DNA of 47,748 bases, from positions 1-47,748 of the forward strand of contig JBGVMW010000016.1 in assembly GCA_045125095.1 (NCBI GenBank). Reading direction: 5' to 3'. The stretch comes from JBGVMW01 sp045125095. Its GTDB lineage: Bacteria > Bacillota > Clostridia > Lachnospirales > Lachnospiraceae. The notes under the pieces are model-generated. The model made no database searches and had not been told where the DNA came from. It saw nothing but the letters and a program-made list of their open reading frames with translations. The position numbers and the translations under genes are program-made. Shown here piece by piece: positions 31,592 through 39,921 of this stretch; position 1 is the stretch's first letter, and each line of letters opens with the position of its first letter.

Positions 31592-33559
31592 TTAATCATC
31601 CATAGATGAAATACTCGCATCATCTATGGATTTTTTGTAACTACTAATTCGATTAATAATATCTCCTAATGCACTTTTCGTATACTCGACATAAACATCC
31701 TTATATTCTCGTGCAAAAAACAAATCCAGCTTATCTTTATAATTATCTCCTCCTCGCCTTTCAAACTCCTCACTGAGTTTGCTTACTTTCTGAACTATCA
31801 TCTTTGAATATTCACATGTAATTTCTTTGTCCTGTAATATCTTTAATTTTTCAGGCAACCAATTATTCTTCAGTTCAGAATTTAGTGTTTTACTAATAAA
31901 GATAAAATTAAAGAAATTATTCACATATCTTTTGTAAATAGTATCGTCTATCGTATATTCTATTCCTTGTACAATGATTTTTTTTGTTTTGGATTCACTC
32001 ACAATAAAATGCTCAACCGAGAAATTTTTATCATCTGTAATAAAATTGTATAATTCATTCATAGAACCAGGTCTTACAATTACTTTCCCATTTTCATTTT
32101 TCAAGAAATTATACACGGTAGCTAATGATTTACATCTAAATCGTTGGTCTTCTTCATCTTCATTCTGACCAAATTTGTACTGTGCCAACAATCTAGCATC
32201 GGTTATCCTGTTTAAAGCAAAGTATCCATCAATTTGCTTGACTAATTCATTATACCATTCATCCTCGCTTGCTTTTATTATACCAACTAATACATCGGTA
32301 CTCTTTTTGTTTTCAAAGATTGAAAACAGTACAGAAAACATATATATACCATAAATTGTTCGAATACGTTCTTTATTTTTCGCTCCTTCGCTATAAAACA
32401 GAATTGAAAAATATTTTATCAGTAATGCCTTGGGTAGAACCTTTGTATCTTTTAAAATCTTACTAATAATATTATGTATTACCTTTAATTCAACATTGTC
32501 AATTCGTTCACCAGAAATTTCGCTTTTAAAAACCTCTTCTATTTTTGTCGTAATAGAATTACTATTGACTATCATTAACATTATTTCTGCAATATAATTT
32601 AATCTTTCTAGGGAAGTTCTCATATATTGATTACTATTAACTAACTCAATAAGGTGTGTCCCCTCTCTATGCGTTTCCCCATCTTCCTTATAAGGCTTTT
32701 TAAGCAGAAAATCCGTTCCAAATTCCATGCCTTTGTATTTATTTCCGCTGTACAAATCACACAAGAAATAATGTTCTAGCAATTTTAGTAATGGATAATC
32801 CATTTTGCTTTGCTCTATTTCCGCTGTAACTGTTTTTAATAAATACCACTGTTTTCGTATTTCCTTACTGGAATCATTTCTAAACAAATAGCTTTTAAAT
32901 ATATCTTCTATATCTAATTGCTTTCCTTTTAAATTTACATCAATAAAATAACGAATTCCTTCACTGACATCATCTGCTTCATTTATTATTATATTAAAAC
33001 TACAAGTTCCCAAATTGTCTATGATTTTCTTTGCCTCTCTTTTATTCTTTATCTCCTCCATACCAATAATAAAATTCCACAATTCTGTATATTTAGAAAT
33101 CTGCTTCAACTTATCTGATTCATATATATCCTGCGCATATTGACTTTTATCAAATCCTAACTCAAGCGCACTCGAAAAACCAGTAAAACTTTCTATTGTT
33201 AGCTTACATGGCGTAATTATTTCAATTTCACCTTCATGAAGACGCTTGATGCAACTTAATATCATAGTCAATACTGTTATGCGCTGTTGACCATCAATTA
33301 TAGAAAATCTATTATCAACATGTTTGGTCAGTATAATATTTCCTAAAAATTTAGGCCCCGATTTTATATCTTCAATTAATAATGCCACATTGTCATTCGA
33401 CCACCTAATCTCTCTCTGAAAATCTGGAATGTCATATATTCTATCCTTCGCCAATGACAAAACCGTCTTCTTCTCGCCATCTAGGTTGACATATACTTCC
33501 TCATCAGAATCAGACATAAACTTTTTAAGCGGTGCAATTATTCCCAACAAGTCTCCCAT
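31592..33559 (-). CDS. DUF262-DUF1524 protein, SspE/GmrSD-like restriction effector
   Basis: A 655-residue protein. The DUF262 (GmrS/ParB-like) domain has FSIIDGQQRITVL (about residues 86-98), the nucleotide-hydrolysis motif of SspE and GmrS. The C-terminal part resembles DUF1524, an HNH-type nuclease: SVEHFIVSE (H517) and NNFFNFIFISKTLNSELKNN (N551, N560), although the usual HxxP is not intact. SspE is the PT-sensing effector of Ssp phosphorothioate systems, so its position as last gene of a dnd operon supports a restriction role. It is 37 bp after the Mrr-like gene. Nuclease activity is uncertain because of the degenerate motif. Confidence 0.8.
   Translation of the reverse strand: MGDLLGIIAPLKKFMSDSDEEVYVNLDGEKKTVLSLAKDRIYDIPDFQREIRWSNDNVALLIEDIKSGPKFLGNIILTKHVDNRFSIIDGQQRITVLTMILSCIKRLHEGEIEIITPCKLTIESFTGFSSALELGFDKSQYAQDIYESDKLKQISKYTELWNFIIGMEEIKNKREAKKIIDNLGTCSFNIIINEADDVSEGIRYFIDVNLKGKQLDIEDIFKSYLFRNDSSKEIRKQWYLLKTVTAEIEQSKMDYPLLKLLEHYFLCDLYSGNKYKGMEFGTDFLLKKPYKEDGETHREGTHLIELVNSNQYMRTSLERLNYIAEIMLMIVNSNSITTKIEEVFKSEISGERIDNVELKVIHNIISKILKDTKVLPKALLIKYFSILFYSEGAKNKERIRTIYGIYMFSVLFSIFENKKSTDVLVGIIKASEDEWYNELVKQIDGYFALNRITDARLLAQYKFGQNEDEEDQRFRCKSLATVYNFLKNENGKVIVRPGSMNELYNFITDDKNFSVEHFIVSESKTKKIIVQGIEYTIDDTIYKRYVNNFFNFIFISKTLNSELKNNWLPEKLKILQDKEITCEYSKMIVQKVSKLSEEFERRGGDNYKDKLDLFFAREYKDVYVEYTKSALGDIINRISSYKKSIDDASISSMDD
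31598..31636 (+). terminator. Plus-strand terminator inside the 3' end of the DUF262 gene
   Basis: Stem ATCCATAGATGA (31598-31609) with TCATCTATGGAT (31620-31631), then TTTTTT on the plus strand. It fits termination of the DUF6076-like gene and lies within the last codons of the convergent DUF262 gene (encoding IDDASISSMDD). Confidence 0.75.
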
Positions 33560-33596
33560 AACAATACCTTCTTTCGTATTTTTTTATTTCTAATGA

Positions 33597-34406
33597 TTAT
33601 TCAAAATATGAATTATCCACCTTATATATTTTTAAGCTCTGCTGACTAACTATTCCCACCTCATATTTAACCATCAATGTTGTTAACATTTGTCCATCGA
33701 TCAATTTCAAACTTTTTTGTTGCTGATGCTCTGCATATTCAATAGCTTCGCGTGTAAAACTTGATGTAGTAATAAATACACCCTTTTGAATATTTTGCAT
33801 TGCCCCTACAAAAGATTGTATTTCAGGTCTACCAACGGTATTACTTGATGTATATCTTTTGGCTTGAAGATAAATTAAACTTAAACCTAATTTATCTTCA
33901 TTAATTATTCCATCTATTCCATTATCATGGCTTCCACCAACAACAATTCCAGAATTCTTATCATATCCATATCCCATTTTTAACAACAAATCTACAATTA
34001 AATGTTCAAAAAATTCAGGCAATTTTGCCATAATATTATCAATAAGTTGTGAATATATATTCTCCAAATGTTCATTATAAAATTTTTGTATCTTCTCCTC
34101 AGGAAGCGTTTCCTCATCTATAAGAGGCTTATTGGAAACCTTCGATACATTATCACTCATTTCCACAAGTGAATATAATGGTTTTTTCCCTTTATACCCT
34201 ACAATTCTAAAATACTTTACCGGATTAGCTGTCGGAAAGTCTAGCCCATAACAATGTCTCCTAATAATTCCGTTAACAACACTCTCTGGTTTCTTTGCCG
34301 GAAATTCATATAAGTTCTGCTGAATAATTTTTTCATATGCTTCTTTATTAGTTAATCCATTCGGATGTTGACTCAACACAATTTTTAATGCTTCAACTAT
34401 AGTCAT
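33597..34406 (-). CDS. HARE-HTH and Mrr-type restriction endonuclease
   Basis: A 269-residue protein. The N-terminal winged helix is HARE-HTH-like (VEALKIVLSQHPNGLTNKEA, about 1-75). The C-terminal domain is an Mrr-type PD-(D/E)xK nuclease (about 128-245): FFEHLIVDLLLKMGYG, catalytic Asp in DNGIDGIINE (D165), QAK in LIYLQAKRY (Q181, K183), and the late VFITTSSFTREAIEYAE. Mrr-family enzymes cut modified or foreign DNA. It follows dndE by 39 bp and has GAGGAG before its ATG, so it belongs to the dnd transcript. I infer a restriction role discriminating PT status. Confidence 0.85.
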   Translation of the reverse strand: MTIVEALKIVLSQHPNGLTNKEAYEKIIQQNLYEFPAKKPESVVNGIIRRHCYGLDFPTANPVKYFRIVGYKGKKPLYSLVEMSDNVSKVSNKPLIDEETLPEEKIQKFYNEHLENIYSQLIDNIMAKLPEFFEHLIVDLLLKMGYGYDKNSGIVVGGSHDNGIDGIINEDKLGLSLIYLQAKRYTSSNTVGRPEIQSFVGAMQNIQKGVFITTSSFTREAIEYAEHQQQKSLKLIDGQMLTTLMVKYEVGIVSQQSLKIYKVDNSYFE

Positions 34407-34445
34407 TTGTAATCACTCCTCTTGCCATTTATAAAATACCAACCC

Positions 34446-34817
34446 CTATATTCCTTTATCAAGCTCCAATAAATGTACATAAAAGTCTGAAGAATACTTA
34501 TATTCCTGTTCTAGCAAACTGGCACCATAATCAATATATGCTTTAATATACTCAGGAAAATAGTCTTTCTCCGATATATGCTTTTCTTCATTTATCTGTA
34601 TCAGTGCCTTAAAAAGAACATCGTACTCGTTTGTTATTGTTTGCCTATTTAATTCAAGTCCAGCGTTATCATCTAACACGCCATCATACTTATATCCAGC
34701 ATTAATTGCCAATGCAAGTGATAACTTCACAAGAATGTATGGCTGTAAATGTTCTCTTTTCTCGATATATTTATATATCTCCATAGTTTTTTTTGATGTT
34801 TTCAATTTAAATACCAT
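34446..34817 (-). CDS. dndE: DNA sulfur modification protein DndE
   Basis: A 123-residue protein, normal for the family. The core VFKLKTSKKTMEIYKYIEK and PYILVKLSLALAINAGY matches DndE, which forms a tetramer that binds nicked duplex DNA in the PT-modification complex. The frame is open 15 codons further, but ATG 34817 is preceded by GGAGGATAGT formed by the 3' end of dndD, so the genes are coupled. It follows dndD as in canonical dndBCDE clusters. Confidence 0.85.
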   Translation of the reverse strand: MVFKLKTSKKTMEIYKYIEKREHLQPYILVKLSLALAINAGYKYDGVLDDNAGLELNRQTITNEYDVLFKALIQINEEKHISEKDYFPEYIKAYIDYGASLLEQEYKYSSDFYVHLLELDKGI

Positions 34818-34818
34818 A

Positions 34819-36942
34819 CTATCCTCCAAAATACGAATTGGTACATACAGTTGTTTTCTCATTCTCCGTATTTTCCAATAAAAATGTTGCTTGAATATTA
34901 TCCTTAATAATATCCAAATGCTTTCCTACAATTTCTTCGTTAGTAGAAAAAATAAACACTTGTCCGGTTAAATCATTGAAAAATTTTTCCGTAATATTTG
35001 CTCGATGCTCTGAATCAATTCTTGCAAAAGGAGTATCTATAATGAACGGTACCTCTTGTCTGCATAGCTTCATTATCGACCAATATAATGTCATGATATA
35101 TACTTGCTTCTCTCCATTTGACAAAACAGCTTTATCTATTTCATAATCAATTTCTATATTCTGTTTTGACGGTTTAATTTTTCTCATAAGCTCTTTTCTG
35201 TCTTTTGCCTTAAATTTTTGCAACAAAAAGAGCCAATGATATTTACCAAATTCTTTTATATATGCTTCTTCATCATATCTCAATATCGCCTGATACAATT
35301 CTTCTGAAGTAAGTTTAACCTTTTTAAAAATATGAACATTAAATTCCTCATCTATTCTGATTGCATCAATAAAATTTGTTTTTCTAGCAAGTTCTTTTAT
35401 CTTTTCCATAAAGAAACTTTCAACTTTAGAAATTTCTGTAGAAAACAATTTCTCCTGCAGATTTTCCAATAACAAAATAGCTTTGCTAGTCATATTACTT
35501 AAGGAGTTTTTTTTCAATTCTTCCTCTAAAGCGCGCTTTTCTCTCTTATATGCTTCCCTCTGTATCTCCAAATCAATTTCTACATTTTTTGTATATTCTA
35601 TCAGACTACTCAAATCATCTGTTAGTTTTGCTTGTAACTGTAATAATTCCTCCTTTTGTGCAAAATAATCCTGAACTGCATTTACAGAACTATTCTCTAT
35701 TATGTTTCTAATTTCTTTAGAACGTTCAATTGATGCCTTGACTTCCGCTCTATTATCTAAAACACTATTTTTCTCTAATTGACGCAGATTATATAGTTGT
35801 CCAGACAATAGCTTCTTTTCTTCAAATGATAATCCCAAAATTATTTTTTCTGTTCCAGACGCAGATATAATATTTTCCGTTTCTTTCAAAAGAGCATTTA
35901 TTACACTTGCATCCGTACTAGCCGCAATTTGAAGATTAGTTGCTGCTTCATTTAAAATTTGTGCACACATCTTTTTTAAAACTTTTTTTTCATACACTGC
36001 CTCTTCTTTTTCCAATGTGCTGGCTAATTCTTCAACTCTTTCTTTTAATATCAAGAAAGGAATAATATCATTTGCTGCTTTCTTTATCCAATCATTGCGC
36101 TGCTCTCTATACTGTTCTTCTTTCTTTAGCTTCAAAAAATTGTCATTCCACTCTTCCATTGTGACTCCGCCTTTGTCCCTATAACGACGTTCTAATTCCT
36201 CAATTTCAGATTTTAGGCTGGCAATTTCTTGCTTCTTTTCGTCTATTTCACAATTAACTTTTTCAAATATCTTTGCCGCTTGAGCAAGTTTATCTCTTGT
36301 TTCAGTATATCTCTTTATTACCTCTCCATTAGCTTTATTTCCAACACCAATTCTTTTAAAATTACGATACATAATTTCAAAATTATCATATCCACATAAA
36401 ATCAAAAAAGCATTTTTAATACGAGAATTACTTCCATCCTCCATAAAGAAATCTGTTATCTTTTCTCCGTCAAAAAAATATAAATCAAACAACTCCGGTG
36501 GCAAAACATTTAATAAATAATTTTCAAAATCATTAATATCATCGCCATACAGCTGCTCACCATTCTTCATAACAAGCATACTTTCACTTACTTCGTTGTG
36601 TTCTATATTCCAACATCTTTTTATGATATAAACATTTGTTTCTGAACCATGTACTATTGAAAATTCAACCTCTACATAACTCTCTGCCTGTTCTTCTCGT
36701 TTTGCCTTATCATTAATTAATTTTTTTACCTTTCTAATATAATACGAATTAGCAGACTGATACCCGCCTTCCCTGTATCCATATAAACTCAATCGTATTG
36801 CCGAAAACAATGTCGTTTTTCCCGCGCCATTCTTGCCACCAATTAATACTATATTCCCGGTATTTGTTTGCTTTTCTATATCAAATTCATTCGGCCCTTC
36901 ATATGGGCCAAAATTATATAATACGATTCGGTTAATCCTCAT
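34819..36942 (-). CDS. dndD: DNA sulfur modification ATPase DndD
   Basis: A 707-residue SMC/RecF-like ATPase. Walker A GGKNGAGKTTLF (about 35-46), DLYFFDGEKITDFF (about 160), a long coiled coil (about 205-500), ABC signature region AVLSNGEKQVYIMTLYWS, and Walker B PFIIDTPFARID (about 632-643). DndD is the ATPase of the PT-modification machinery, thought to help open DNA for sulfur insertion. ATG 36942 begins 1 bp after the dndC stop; an upstream in-frame ATG inside dndC is less likely. No CxxC zinc hook is visible in its coiled coil, unlike the second ATPase of the island. Confidence 0.92.
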   Translation of the reverse strand: MRINRIVLYNFGPYEGPNEFDIEKQTNTGNIVLIGGKNGAGKTTLFSAIRLSLYGYREGGYQSANSYYIRKVKKLINDKAKREEQAESYVEVEFSIVHGSETNVYIIKRCWNIEHNEVSESMLVMKNGEQLYGDDINDFENYLLNVLPPELFDLYFFDGEKITDFFMEDGSNSRIKNAFLILCGYDNFEIMYRNFKRIGVGNKANGEVIKRYTETRDKLAQAAKIFEKVNCEIDEKKQEIASLKSEIEELERRYRDKGGVTMEEWNDNFLKLKKEEQYREQRNDWIKKAANDIIPFLILKERVEELASTLEKEEAVYEKKVLKKMCAQILNEAATNLQIAASTDASVINALLKETENIISASGTEKIILGLSFEEKKLLSGQLYNLRQLEKNSVLDNRAEVKASIERSKEIRNIIENSSVNAVQDYFAQKEELLQLQAKLTDDLSSLIEYTKNVEIDLEIQREAYKREKRALEEELKKNSLSNMTSKAILLLENLQEKLFSTEISKVESFFMEKIKELARKTNFIDAIRIDEEFNVHIFKKVKLTSEELYQAILRYDEEAYIKEFGKYHWLFLLQKFKAKDRKELMRKIKPSKQNIEIDYEIDKAVLSNGEKQVYIMTLYWSIMKLCRQEVPFIIDTPFARIDSEHRANITEKFFNDLTGQVFIFSTNEEIVGKHLDIIKDNIQATFLLENTENEKTTVCTNSYFGG

Positions 36943-36943
36943 T

Positions 36944-38308
36944 TTATATATCGTCCTTTGCTTTTTGTATATTGTTATAATGTAACCATCCTTCATTTAC
37001 CACTCTATCAAATGCTTTCTGCACTTTATTCCCACGTGTATAATGTTTATTCTCTTCTATGGCTATAATTAACTTTGATATCAACTCAAAATCGATATCG
37101 TGTTCTGCACACATCTCTCCAATAATCTGCATTGTTTCTTCCGAATACAATGGTACCTTCAAATCATCCCAAGGCAATTTTTCTCCCATTTCTTCGCTAT
37201 AAATGTCTACCAGTCTCCTTCTGGACAAATCGCCTTCTTTCTCCCAAATTTGATCAATTGCTTTTAATTCACCGATTGTTATCAATTCCATCGAAGTCTC
37301 TCTTTGCAGATGCAGTAGATTCCGAAGAATCAGCTCTCGTCCCTGCATATTAAAAGGGCCCAAACCCATTTCACCATCATTTTTGACATATACAGAACCA
37401 TTCCTACGTTTTTTGTCTCTATATTCCGGATTATTACGGATATCTAATAACCAATTTCTGAAATCTCTAAGTGGCTCCAATTCTTCGCAACCCTTATCAA
37501 TAAAATTTTTCAGTGATTTATCTTCTTTGACCATTGTACATATCCAACAACCAAATCGTGAATTCCCTGTAATCGCTACCTTTTTATCATCAATATGTCC
37601 CAAAACACTTCCTTCTTCATCTAATGTTTCCCCTTGATACAACGAAAATAAATATTTATTATCTCCTCCCCATGGTGATTTTGCATCTCCACTCAATAAA
37701 AATTTCCAAATATCTTCATTAGGAATTTCGGTTAAGGGATTATATACATATGCATTTTCTATATCAGTGTGTGGAACCAATAACTTACCTTCAATCTCCC
37801 TTGCAGTAATCCCCCTTGCCCTATAAGTGCTTTCTGCTTTTCTAACGCCTAACAACATAATAATTTCGCCATCTTCTTTTATTCGTTGTAATGTATAGTT
37901 ATTAATTGGTTTTATTTTTAATCTATCTGTACACCATCTAAATCCTGGAGGTTCCGGTGTAGGGTAACCATATCCAATCACATACGCCCAAAAAGTCTTA
38001 TCATATGGGGGCGTAATAATTACACTCTCAATACCCAATTCCCGTCCCGCTTCATTTATACGTATTGACATATCATACATATATTTCTTTACAATCGGGT
38101 TTTCAACCATTGTATCGGATGATATTACATATATTTTTTTAGTTCGCTTTTCCAGTTCCAATTCCGCTACCATTTGAAAAACCAATGTAACTAATAATGT
38201 AGAGTCCTTTCCTCCTGAAAACCCTACTGTCCATGGTCTATTATCATGCAAATAAACCTGCTTCATTTCATCTATCATTTCACGATATGTTTGATCTATA
38301 TTGCTCAT
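36944..38308 (-). CDS. dndC: DNA sulfur modification protein DndC (PAPS-reductase-like)
   Basis: A 454-residue ATP-pyrophosphatase fold protein. PP-loop SGGKDS (31-36), the family segment GFRWCTDRLKIKP (C126), and further cysteines in RFGCWICTMVKED (C254, C257) that fit the 4Fe-4S cluster of DndC. DndC uses ATP and sulfur from a cysteine desulfurase to insert sulfur into the DNA backbone. Start after AAAGGAAGAAAAAAT. It lies between dndB and dndD as in canonical clusters. No dndA is present here, so a chromosomal IscS-type enzyme is inferred as sulfur donor. Confidence 0.95.
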   Translation of the reverse strand: MSNIDQTYREMIDEMKQVYLHDNRPWTVGFSGGKDSTLLVTLVFQMVAELELEKRTKKIYVISSDTMVENPIVKKYMYDMSIRINEAGRELGIESVIITPPYDKTFWAYVIGYGYPTPEPPGFRWCTDRLKIKPINNYTLQRIKEDGEIIMLLGVRKAESTYRARGITAREIEGKLLVPHTDIENAYVYNPLTEIPNEDIWKFLLSGDAKSPWGGDNKYLFSLYQGETLDEEGSVLGHIDDKKVAITGNSRFGCWICTMVKEDKSLKNFIDKGCEELEPLRDFRNWLLDIRNNPEYRDKKRRNGSVYVKNDGEMGLGPFNMQGRELILRNLLHLQRETSMELITIGELKAIDQIWEKEGDLSRRRLVDIYSEEMGEKLPWDDLKVPLYSEETMQIIGEMCAEHDIDFELISKLIIAIEENKHYTRGNKVQKAFDRVVNEGWLHYNNIQKAKDDI

Positions 38309-38322
38309 ATTTTTTCTTCCTT

Positions 38323-39339
38323 TTATTGTAATCCAATTATTTTTTTTATTTCCTTTACAGCAGCCGATATTGCTTTTTCTCCAGCCATTATTCGACCGTT
38401 ATTATTGATAATTTTTCCTTTCCACATCTTTGCCCCACGTGACCAATCCACCATCTGAAATTTTTCACAAACAGCTTTCATATCAATTCCTTTTTCAATA
38501 TAAACTTCCCTACCTATCAAAGCTAATGCCTGAATAATAACAACTTGGCTAACAACATATTTTTCCCTTAACTCTGATTTAGTAATTTCACGATTAATCA
38601 AATCCTTCCACAGAGGAATATTATCCACTACACATTCCCAATAGGAAATTAAAAATTTCTCATCCTGTTCTGTAACTTTCTTTTTTTGTAAAATTCTTTT
38701 ATTTGCATTATAAAATGTATTCAAGGTAAACAAACAAGAAGAATATTTGCCCAATATATCTTTTTCCTTGTCTGTATATTCATTAAGAAAAGGTATCTTC
38801 TCTATCACGCTTCTGGTTACAACTGCGATTTCATCTCTGCTATCGTACAACTCAGCAATTGAGTTTGATGTTTTTACTGCATGCTTATTCAAATCAGTAA
38901 ACATTTGCTGACTTCTTGCCAAACCTCTATCTTCATAAAACACAACTGAAATAGTTTCCACACCTAAGTCATCACTCTCTGCTAAAGATGCTAATATAGC
39001 AGCTTTTCTATGTTGTCCATCATTAATTAAAAATTTAGCATCCATAGAAACTTCTAAAGTCCCTAGTCCTGACTCATCCAATTCATGAAAACAAAAATCT
39101 CCATCAATAGATGCTGCTAATGCAGAAAAAACATAATTATCACGGTTATTTAAAATATATTTTTTAATAACAGGAATTCTACTTTCACTAATCCTACGCT
39201 GTGCACGATATTCTGGCAATACATATTCATCTTCATTAGGAAATAATCTACCAAGCATTTTTAATGGGACCATTGCAATATAGTATTCCCTACCAGCCTG
39301 AATCCCTTTTACAACAGGAAATTTGTATGTATAGTTCAT
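38323..39339 (-). CDS. dndB: DndB, DGQHR-motif transcriptional regulator of the dnd operon
   Basis: A 338-residue protein with the ParB/DUF262-like DGQHR motif (INDGQHRKAAILASLAES, about residues 105-122) that defines DndB. In studied systems DndB represses dnd transcription and limits modification. The start is ATG 39339 after GGAGGTTGATT (the frame can be read two codons further to a TTG). Its own promoter is embedded in a large palindrome 20-60 bp upstream, fitting autoregulation. First gene of the dndB-C-D-E-mrr-DUF262 transcript. Confidence 0.9.
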   Translation of the reverse strand: MNYTYKFPVVKGIQAGREYYIAMVPLKMLGRLFPNEDEYVLPEYRAQRRISESRIPVIKKYILNNRDNYVFSALAASIDGDFCFHELDESGLGTLEVSMDAKFLINDGQHRKAAILASLAESDDLGVETISVVFYEDRGLARSQQMFTDLNKHAVKTSNSIAELYDSRDEIAVVTRSVIEKIPFLNEYTDKEKDILGKYSSCLFTLNTFYNANKRILQKKKVTEQDEKFLISYWECVVDNIPLWKDLINREITKSELREKYVVSQVVIIQALALIGREVYIEKGIDMKAVCEKFQMVDWSRGAKMWKGKIINNNGRIMAGEKAISAAVKEIKKIIGLQ

Positions 39340-39358
39340 AATCAACCTCCAAATTCAA

Positions 39359-39401
39359 AACCCTACTTAAGTAGTATACTTAAGTAGGGTTAAAATGTCA
39401 A
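39359..39401 (-). promoter_or_regulatory. dndB promoter inside a 33-bp perfect palindrome
   Basis: On the minus strand: consensus -35 TTGACA (39396-39401), 17-bp spacer, consensus -10 TATACT (39373-39378). A perfect palindrome with 15-bp arms (AACCCTACTTAAGTA, 39359-39373, and TACTTAAGTAGGGTT, 39377-39391) is centred over the -10. Each arm contains TACTTAAGTA, itself a palindrome. A bound repressor, most likely DndB, would block polymerase directly. Confidence 0.85.
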
Positions 39402-39423
39402 TCAAATCGAGAAAGAATACTCG

Positions 39424-39921
39424 CTATTCCTCCATGTAAATATCTTCCAAATTCAATTCATCAATATCAAAATTTCTCCCTTCAACTGAAGCTACCATGA
39501 AATTTTTTATTTTATCCATTGATTCTAAATCTGTATCACCAATCAGCTCAGTCAATTTTGTAACACCAAAATTAGCAAACTGTGTCAAAAAGGTAACTTT
39601 TTCAAACTCTACACTATCTCCGAAAGCTAATTCTAATCTATTTTCTTCGGATATACATTCTGTAGTCGTTGTTAATATCGCTGTTTGAAAATAGAAATCA
39701 AGTCTTCCATTATCGTTATTATTTATAACATTTCTAGGAACAGAATGTTCATCCTCATTCCCTTCCTCAAGTTTTGCTACTCTTTTGTCATACATGATAC
39801 CGATTGCTAAACTCAACATAAAAATGGTATAATTGGTTCTTGTAGAAAAAATATTTGAAAGTTTATTTATTGCGGTATCCCATGCAATTCCTTTTAACCT
39901 AATATCCGATCTTATCTCCAT
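39424..39921 (-). CDS. Unknown 165-residue protein paired with the second SMC ATPase
   Basis: No confident family. A helical N-terminal part contains YTIFMLSLAIGIMYDKR (about residues 32-48), comparable with YILVKLSLALAINAGY in this island's DndE. It is acidic at the C-terminus (NFDIDELNLEDIYMEE). The start overlaps the end of the upstream ATPase gene by 10 bp, so both are made together. The gene order SMC-like ATPase then small helical protein repeats that of dndD-dndE. A DndE-like DNA-binding partner is a hypothesis. It is the last gene of the upstream operon. Confidence 0.7.
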   Translation of the reverse strand: MEIRSDIRLKGIAWDTAINKLSNIFSTRTNYTIFMLSLAIGIMYDKRVAKLEEGNEDEHSVPRNVINNNDNGRLDFYFQTAILTTTTECISEENRLELAFGDSVEFEKVTFLTQFANFGVTKLTELIGDTDLESMDKIKNFMVASVEGRNFDIDELNLEDIYMEE

